From NCBI GenBank assembly GCA_947652605.1, contig OX393577.1:53282108-53346107 (forward strand): DNA of 64,000 nt, in the 5' to 3' direction. Position numbers and translations under genes: made by a program. Numbering within the stretch: position 1 is the stretch's first letter; each line of letters opens with the position of its first letter. The notes under the pieces are model-generated. The model worked only from the letters and a program-made list of their open reading frames with translations. It did not search any database and had not been told where the DNA came from. Below are positions 56,755-64,000 of this stretch, piece by piece. The DNA comes from Elmis aenea. Lineage: Eukaryota; Arthropoda; Insecta; Coleoptera; Elmidae.

Positions 56755-56818
56755 TTATTAGAGCTAGAACATCGGTTTAAATTTGGAAAAATTGCTAAAT
56801 TATATGCGGATTATTAAT
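56755..56818. mobile_element. Short remnant of the 19310-20211 family
   Basis: AGAGCTAGAACATCGGTTTA, then AAAATTGCTAAATTATATGC and GATTATTAATAA follow the family arm. It stops exactly where the RTE fragment begins. Confidence 0.55.
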
Positions 56819-57640
56819 AAAGACGATATAGTGATTATGGCTAAGAATGAAAGGAACCTAAAAACCAATATAAAAATTTGGAAAGACGTACTGGAAGAGA
56901 ATGGAATGGAAATTAATCACAAGAAAACAAAAGTGATGACGATAAACGAAGAAAATGAGAATATAAGCATAGAAATTGAAGGAGAAAAAATAGAAACCTT
57001 ACAATATTTTGACTACCTCGGTGTAACCATTGAAAATTCAGGACAACAAGAATTAGAAATAAATAAGAGGATCGAAAAGGCAATAAAAACCTTTTACGCC
57101 ATAGACAAAACCTTTATTAATAAACAAGAAGTCACCAAAAAAACAAAAATGAGCGTGTACCGTGCGATATATAGACCAATTTTGACATTTGGGTGCGAGT
57201 CATGGGCATTAACATCGAGCCAAAAAAGTAAAATACAAGCGACTGAAATGAAATTTTTAAGAAGAGTAAGAGGCGTAACAAGAAAAGACAAAATACGAAA
57301 TGAACAGATTAGAAATGAACTGGAAGTAGAATCTATTCTGGAATTCATCGAAACTAGGCAACTGAGCTGGTGGGGGCATCTACAAAGAATGGACACAAGA
57401 AGACAGGTAAAGAGAGTGTGGGAAGCAAGAATACAAACAAGGAGGAAAAGAGGAAGACCGAGAGAAACATGGGAAAAGGTAGTAGCAAAAACCTTGGAGA
57501 AGAAGGGAAAATCGTGGTGCGAAGCGAAAGAAATGGCACAGAACAAAAAACAGTGGCGAAAATTCATGTACAATACATAGATGTGCACACCTCCCTACAC
57601 CTACGGGTAGAAGGGAATTTGATTATATATATATATTATT
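56819..57640 (+). pseudogene. RTE-like reverse transcriptase C-terminal fragment
   Basis: An uninterrupted frame of about 253 codons (to the stop at 57578-57580) begins inside the YADD box (DDIVIMAKNERNLKTNI) and covers YLGVTIENSGQQEL, TFGCESWALTSSQ, SWWGHLQRMDTRR and KQWRKFMYNT. The 5' half (endonuclease and palm start) is missing. The 3' end has CCTACACCTACGGGTAGAAG and an AT repeat tail, typical of RTE. Confidence 0.85.
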
Positions 57641-57783
57641 AATAAAATCAAACTGCAGTATTTTCAACTGTATTCGTAAAAACTGGAAAAAAGTTCTGAT
57701 TTTGGAAATAGTCTCTTACTATTTATGGCACATGTTTAAAACGCGTGAAAACATTTCTTAACCCTTTCACTACGTACCTATAT

Positions 57784-58200
57784 ACAGAGTGTTTGAAATT
57801 CGAGTTTAAGCATATGGATCTCGCTTATTATAATAGTTGTAGAATAGGTCAAATTTGGCAATGTTGCTAAATTGGGTGCTTATTAATAATTCGAAGAGCC
57901 GAATCGGATGGTGTTTACAATTTTTTGCTAGGTCGTATCGTTTTTGTTTTATGACAACCAACTTTATTTCTTCTAATGAGTGCAATTTTTGTCATTAACA
58001 TGATCAAATAATTTTTTTTTTAAATTCATTGATGTATCACACATGGTATTTTATTTCTACATTCATTGTTAAATTTGCAAAATTGCGTTTTGGACAACAA
58101 TCACTATAAATCAGACGTTTTAATTTATGTCGTTACCATGACAACCAATCAACAAACTAAAAGTTTAAAAGCCTATTACTTGCCATTGTAATAAATTCGA
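57784..58200. mobile_element. Partial copy of the 19310-20211 family
   Basis: CAGAGTGTTTGAAATTCGAG after TA, then TTATGACAACCAACTTTATT and TTGATGTATCACACATGGTA as in the family. Single arm only. Confidence 0.55.
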
Positions 58201-58496
58201 ATAAATAAATAAAAAATTACCATAATAATAAAATAATAACGACTAAGCTTCCGTGAATGTGGTCGTTGTCCAAACCAAAAGTTTACAAATATAATGATAA
58301 ATTTGGAAGTAAATTACCATGTCATTTATGGCTGAATTTAGAAGAAGAAAAAAAAAATGAATTCGATTCTATAAATAGCAGAAATTGCACTTATAGGGTA
58401 AGATCAACTAAGAATTATACAAAAAAATCGCTGTAGTAAAATTTTGTGCATATCATGCGATGCGGTTTCAAATCTTGCTGACGAGATGTAATAAAA

Positions 58497-59354
58497 CAGG
58501 GGTTCGAAAACGAAAAAAATTTTGGTTAACGGTTACCTAACCGAAATGGAGAACTTTATTATTATAACGGTTTATGGTAACGATTTTTGGTTAAAAACCG
58601 TTTGTTTTCGTAAAAAAAAACGTTTTTTTTTTGTAAAAAACCGATGTGACTTCTAAATCGGTTTAAAAACCGGTTTTTGCCAAAAAATTGTCAAAAAAAC
58701 CGGTTTTTGACATTATTTAGATTAGGAATGTAAAGTATGAAAATATACTATATATTTATAATTTTATAATATGTGTACAATCAAGCATTCACTAATGACT
58801 TCTAGTAAACTTATCTCATTTAATACAGTAGTAGTAATTTTGATTAAAAAAAGATGTTAAAAAAAACGGTTTTTAATTATTTTGGTTAAAGGTTACCGTT
58901 TTTTGCCATTAAAAATAACGGTCTCGGTTTCGGTTAAAAATCACTTTTTTGTGCGATCGTACTAGAAACAGCTGTTTGACGGACGCGTTAGCAACCATAA
59001 AGTACTGCATTACCGGCCCTATCCTTAGCAACGGCCGTAAAAGTTACTTTTCAGGCCGTTACCCTTAGCAACGGCCGAAAAAGTAACTTTTACGGCCGTT
59101 GCTAAGGAGAGGGCCGGTAATGCAGTACATACGCCGTCATCTGTCAGTGACATAATGTCACGTAGTTTCTAACCTATAATTTTGAAAATTACTAAAAATT
59201 TAAGTTGTTTTTAATTCGTTCGCACAAAAAATGTAGTATGCACCTCGGCCAAAACGTACTTTTTGGCCTTGATACATAAATAACTATTACGAACAAAAAA
59301 CGTTTAACCTTTTTTTTTAACTTAACCGGTTTAAATAACCGGTTTCATGCCCTG
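58497..59354. mobile_element. hAT-like element with CCGGTT-rich interior
   Basis: CAGGGGTTCGAAAACG at the left and TTTCATGCCCTG at the right are adjacent to AATAAAA on both sides (58490-58496 and 59355-59361). The sub-terminal regions have repeated AACCGGTTTT units. A strong hairpin lies at 59001-59128. No coding frame. Confidence 0.7.
59001..59128. repeat. Strong GC-rich hairpin inside a hAT-like element
   Basis: AGTACTGCATTACCGGCCCT at the left is inverted at the right, and the pairing continues through CCTTAGCAACGGCCGTAAAA to near the centre. The loop itself carries another TTAGCAACGGCC unit. The ends resemble a small MITE with GTACTGCATTACCGGCCC termini. Confidence 0.75.
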
Positions 59355-59875
59355 AATAAAACATTCAAAAATGTTGTGCCATGAAAAAGTTAAGAAGCGA
59401 TTTTCCAACATCAGATTTTTCAGTATTTTACCAGTTTATACGAATACCAATAAAGATATTTTAAATTTACTTTGCGATTATTAATCGGCATAAAATTTAT
59501 CAGCTTTGTCAATTGTACCTATGCTCTGATTCTTATAATAAGCGAGCTCGCTCTGAAACTTGAATTTCAATCAGTCTGTATAAATACCAAGGCTTTTATA
59601 AAAAATATACAAGTGTATTAATGGATCTTTAGTTCGATTATCTCTTGTTTTTAACGTAAAAATAACACTTGTGCAGGGTATGATTCATAAATCGAACATG
59701 GAGATATCGCAAACTGTTAGAGATAGAACGATGGTTAAATAAGTCAAAGGTTGTTTTTATTTGCTCAGTGAGAATCTAAATTGAAAACATGCATATTGTG
59801 CCCAATTCCTAAAACGCGTAAAACCTGATCAACGGCAATTTCAAATTTTATTTATAACCTTCCTATAATCTACAG

Positions 59876-60110
59876 CAGGGGTGGGTAATTTTTTTTTGCA
59901 GAGGGCTGAATGAAAATGAGTTCAGATGACGCGGGTCATAATAAATTTGAAGGTGAGGGGTATCCAAAAATCTTTTGCCGAGTTCCAATTTTTTAAACAA
60001 CTTAAAAAAAGTCTGAAAATAATTTCTCGTTCGTCAAATTCATTAAAATTAGGAAAGAATTTTCACGGAGCGGGCCGGATTGGATGCGGGCCTGTATTGG
60101 CCCACCCCTG
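59876..60110. mobile_element. hAT-type MITE with perfect 8-bp duplication
   Basis: CAGGGGTGGGTAATTTTT and the right end GGCCCACCCCTG are flanked by ATCTACAG (59868-59875 and 60111-60118). About 235 bp, non-coding. Confidence 0.88.
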
Positions 60111-60256
60111 ATCTACAGTATAAATACAATATTTGGTTTTGGTACCTAAGGCAAAGATGTAATCGCATGGCACTATTAAAATTAACACAGCCTGTTTAAT
60201 TTTTGGAATGCGACAATCAACTTTATTATTTCTAATGGGTATCGTACTAGATTTTC

Positions 60257-61415
60257 ATGTCAGCAGTTTCCAAACTTTGTGAATTGTATAATGATAGAGT
60301 GCAAAGGGAAAAGATCTGGAAGATATTGAAACAAAGTAGAGTGCGAGAAGGACTATTAAACGCCATCAAGAGTTTATATAAGAGTAGTAGAAATTATGTG
60401 CGAACCCATAACAGCAGTTCCCAGGAATTTATAACACCAGTGGGAGTAAGACAAGGAGGCACCTTAAGTCCACTGCTCTTTATAATCCTTGTGGATAAGA
60501 TAATTAAAGAATGTAAGCAAAACACAAAGAAAGCCTACTGGGGTTGGAATAAACTAAAACCAATATCCTCAACAGAATTAGCCTTTGCAGATGATGTGGT
60601 GCTATTAGCTAAAAGCGAAAAAGACTTGCAATTCAATCTAGACATATGGGTAGATACATTAAGTAGATATAATATGAATATAAATATAACAAAAACAAAG
60701 GTTATGGTTATAGCGAAAAATCATGAACCAGTTACAATTATGCTAGACCAAAAAAAGAGAGAGCAGGTAACAAATTTTAAATATTTAGGGACAATAATTG
60801 CAGAAAATGGTAAATTGGGGGAAGATCTGACTGACAGAATAGCGACAGCGACGAAATTTTACTACGCCACTAATAAATGTTTCATAGGTAAGAAGGAAAT
60901 GTCAAAAGAAACGAAGACGCTAGTTTTTAATGCAGTGTACGTAGACGTACCCATTCTCACGTACAGTTCAGAAACTTGGACACTAGCTCAAAAACAAAAA
61001 CAAAGAATATAGGTACAGGAAATGAGATTTGTGAAAAGAATAGAGAGATGTAGGCTGATCGATAAAATCAGTAGCGAAAAAATTCGAAATAACCTAGGAG
61101 TTACAGATATTAAGAAAAACACGGAAACTAATCAATTAAGATGTCTTGGACATTTACTACGCATGCGAAAATAGGATGGAAAATGCAGATAGAAGGAAAA
61201 AAGAAATAGAGGAAGACCAAGAATAAAATGGGAAAAAGAAGTAAGGCAGAGACTAGAAGAAAAAGGAGTCAGCTGGAGAGATGTGCCACAATAATTAGCT
61301 AGCGATAGGCAGGAGTGGAGAAACATAATAACTACAGAAATAGAAAAGCATATACCTCGACACCGAAAGGTACAAGAGGAACCGATTAAGAAGAAGAAGA
61401 TAATGATTATCAGAT
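60257..61415 (+). pseudogene. RTE-like reverse transcriptase fragment, best preserved copy
   Basis: A 251-codon frame (60257-61012) has REKIWKILKQSRVREGLLNA, the GVRQGGTLSPLLFI box, FADDVVLLAKSEKD (catalytic FADD), FKYLGTIIAENGK and LTYSSETWTL. After a TAG the same frame resumes with MRFVKRIERCRLIDK and CLGHLLRMR; later stops break RGRPRIKWEKEV. The ATG is not a native start, since the element is 5'-truncated within the AFDRV region. The tail ends TTAAGAAGAAGAAG near 61400. Confidence 0.85.
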
Positions 61416-61428
61416 ATAAAAAATGCAA

Positions 61429-62317
61429 ATATTCAGAGTTTTCCAGTTTGGATCACCTTATTTTGGTTATCTACCAGCTTAAAGGAATCGTGGTACTATT
61501 TCGGCTCAGATTTATAAAGAAATTAAACAGTGAAAACCCAAATGAAATATCTAAATTGGTTTCCGGGATATACCCCAAAGGTAAATTTGGGATATTATTA
61601 AACAAGTTATAGTAACTCATTTGTTTTTTAATACTTTGAAACCATAAACGTTACATTTTAATTTATTTTTTGATGTAAAATACAAAGGTGTAATAAGATT
61701 TCATATATCGCAGAGAATTTACGAGTATGTAATTAATTTATGTTTCATTAAATGAAAACTGTAGTTGGAAATGACGTTAGTAATTAGTTATATTTTCAAG
61801 CAACGAAGCATTAAATCTTAATTACACTCCTCTATTTCAAACTGAGCGTTTGCTGTTTAGATAAATGTGAATTAGTATTTAAAAAATGTGATAATACACG
61901 TATGTGCAGTGCTAAAATATTTTGGTAAAAATATGACACTTTTTTGATTGTGATGTGGATGTTAATTTACGAATTGGCGTGCAAGGTCGCTGTTCAAAGT
62001 TTGAATAAAGTGTCGTGATCAGTTGAATAGCAGAAAATTAGAGAGTGGTAGATTACACTGTAGATCCGTTTCCTTTTGTGTGTTATCAGTCGCAATACAG
62101 GTAACAGGCGATAATTTTTACTGTTTCGTGTTAGTAGCATGCAGCAGATAAAAGTAACACACTCGTAAAAAATAGCGATTCAGATAAACTTTACTCTTTA
62201 TTATATTATGACAAAATTGTTTTTTGTATTTTAAGTTTACTACCTGGACTATTAAAATAATAAAATTAATCGAAATGTAAGGAAAATACCAATCTAAGTC
62301 ATACCGAGATATGCATA
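61429..62317. other. AT-rich sequence, nothing recognised
   Basis: No paired termini, coding exon or RNA gene could be supported on either strand. Confidence 0.4.
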
Positions 62318-63050
62318 TAGGTGTTTTCAAATTCGAGTTTAAGCATGGGGATCACACTTATTACCTACTTATAAAAGCTAGCGTATAATAAATTTGTCAA
62401 AGTTGCTTAATTTGGTGCTTATTATTAATCCGAAGAGAAATTGGAAATATCTCAAACGGTATCTGAGAAAATAAGAAAAAACCGGAAAGTACTTCTTCTT
62501 CATTCTTTTAATTTACCTGTTCCTTCTTCGGTTTTGTCCTCATATTGGGGTTACGTTTTCACTCCATCTCCGGAAAATACGAATTTTGATAATCGCGTAT
62601 AACTCCTTTGGATTAGAAAATATTTCAAATGTGTTAAAACATTGTCTAAGCAACTTTTTAAGCCGAATCGTATGGTGATCAGAAAATGTTCCTAGGTCGA
62701 TTCGTTTTTGTTTTATGACAATCAACTTAATTTTTTCCTATACGCAAAATTTTTGTCATTTACATAATAAAATAGAATTTTTTTTGAATTCATTGATCAC
62801 ACGTGGTATTTTCCATCTACATTCTCTGTCAAACTTGAAAAAATGCGTTTTGGACAACAACCCCATAAATCAGCTAGACCGGCCGTCATAGTTTATATGG
62901 TTATCATGACAACCAATCAACAAACTAAAAAATTTGAAAGTCTATTTATCGTATTAAATTCGTATAAATGAACTTTAACAACGAAGAAAAACGTCATTTG
63001 GTGCGATTTTTTAATTCATTGAATAGGAATTTTAATTGTTTAGTACGAAA
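62318..63050. mobile_element. Partial copy of the 19310-20211 family, with a small insertion
   Basis: AAATTCGAGTTTAAGCATGG, GGAAATTGGAAATATCTCAA and TTATGACAATCAACTTAATT follow the family. About 80 bp at 62490-62570 with CTTCTTCATTC is extra. Confidence 0.5.
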
Positions 63051-63360
63051 ATATAAAAAAAGACAATTTTTTTATTTTAAACAGAAACATAGGTAGATAT
63101 GGATGAAGCATGTGATTAACGCATTACAAAACTTAAAAAAAACGTATGCTAAATTTAACCAAAACGTAAAAACTATAAATTTAAACAAATGTAAGAAGAT
63201 GTTCAAATACATTTCCTCCTTCTGCAATGTATAACTGCAAAGGTTTCTTAACGTTTAGATATGCTCCATTGTTCTTTGAGGAATTTCCCGAATGTTCTTT
63301 ATGCAAATTTAATATGATGATGTACATAAGACTTTTTCGAAATTTTTAGTTCGTTGAGCA

Positions 63361-63730
63361 CGGAACAGTGGAGCAATGGGTTTTTACCCGGAGCTGGAGC
63401 GGAGTCAGGAGCAAATAATTTTGATTGCTCCATTGCTCCAGTTTATTATGTAAAATTGAAAGAAAAACAACTTTTTTCCCTTTTTTTCAATGTTTGAAGA
63501 TCAATTTGTTTTCTTTTTAAACATTTATTTAACTTCACTTGTTTTTTAGGGACAAATATTGTTATTTTTGACCAACTTATACATATCCGATAAAATTAAA
63601 ACTTTGTTTTTAAAATCAATTTTTTTTAATCAAAAAACTTTTTTAAAAAATAACAATATTTGGAACAAGGAGCAGAGCTGGAGCGGAGCTGGAGCTGAGC
63701 AATTGAAAAATTGGACTGCTCCAAACCCCT
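63361..63730. repeat. GGAGC-rich element, probably hAT-like
   Basis: GGAGCTGGAGCGGAG units occur near 63392 and 63670, and TGGAGCAATGGGTTTT near 63370 is roughly inverse to CTGCTCCAAACCCC near 63717. It appears to interrupt a copy of the 19310-20211 family. The ends were not resolved. Confidence 0.4.
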
Positions 63731-64000
63731 ATGTGATACATCAATAAATAATTTAAAAAAAATTATTTGATTATGTAAATTGGCAAAATTGCGCCCACAA
63801 GAAAAACTAAAGTTGGTTATCATAAAACAAAAACGAATCGATCTGGGAAAAATTTCTGACCACCATCCGATTTCACTTAAAAAGTTGCATTGGCAATGTT
63901 TTAACACATTAGAAATATTTTCTAATCCAAAGGAGTTATAGGCGATTTTCAAAAATCGTATTTTCCGGTTTTTCCTTATTTACTCGGTTACCGTTTAAGA
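63731..64000. mobile_element. Inverse partial copy of the 19310-20211 family at the window edge
   Basis: GATACATCAATAAATAAT, AAATTGCGCCCACAAGAAAA and CACCATCCGATTTCACTTAA read as the family arm on the opposite strand. It runs off the right edge. Confidence 0.55.

Noticed and set aside
57094..57588. A 164-codon minus-strand frame
   Set aside because: It is the antisense of the RTE reverse transcriptase fragment; a similar antisense frame occurs at 39969-40376 for the sister copy.

Overview
This is an AT-rich nuclear genomic window from an insect, possibly a beetle (low confidence on order). It has short phase-consistent introns (41 to about 230 bp) next to multi-kilobase introns filled with transposons, and its genes are recognisable animal families. 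Exons were assembled by eye from splice signals, reading-frame phase and family motifs.

Genes, left to right. (1) 2696-15301, minus: eight exons of a divergent cohesin SA/STAG (SCC3) subunit; the 3' end runs off the left edge. (2) 16444-29054, minus: a 12-exon, about 739-residue type I membrane protein with a signal peptide, six Fasciclin-3-like immunoglobulin domains, one transmembrane helix and a short tail. (3) 30040-31258, plus: a two-exon protein with a FLYWCH/WRKY-GCM1-type zinc-binding region, head-to-head with gene 2 across about 1 kb. (4) 33522-34329, minus: a complete four-exon kinetochore protein Mis12. (5) 42393-42450, plus: a signal-peptide first exon with the same coding length and phase as exon 1 of gene 2. 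No further exon of it was found in the following 21 kb, so it probably starts a second cell-surface gene with a very long first intron.

Most of the rest is mobile DNA. The dominant class is fold-back elements with CAGGGTG-like ends flanked by TA (Tc1/mariner style), with arms of hundreds of bases, often nested: 4553-5707, 6296-8143, 10894-13125 (containing 11248-12448), 17334-18524, 19310-20211, 44571-45393, 45644-46590 and 51704-52704. A decayed DDE transposase of this superfamily lies at 38590-39602, and a transposase head is carried in both arms of 6296-8143. Other elements are hAT-type with 8-bp duplications (33340-33510, 36586-36892, 45493-46947, 50873-51056, 53491-54627, 58497-59354, 59876-60110), a piggyBac-like element in TTAA (1825-2433), two Helitron-like elements (48676-49006 minus, 54663-55191 plus), a tRNA-headed SINE (9266-9502) and RTE-like non-LTR fragments (958-1820, 39974-40417, 41276-41420, 56819-57640, 60257-61415).

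Most notable: two unrelated repeats carry hammerhead-ribozyme-like cores; Ig domains 1 and 2 of the surface protein have lost the canonical disulfide cysteines but kept the family-specific second pair; the STAG protein is diverged enough to suggest a specialised paralogue. Homology statements rest on motif recognition; no database was searched.
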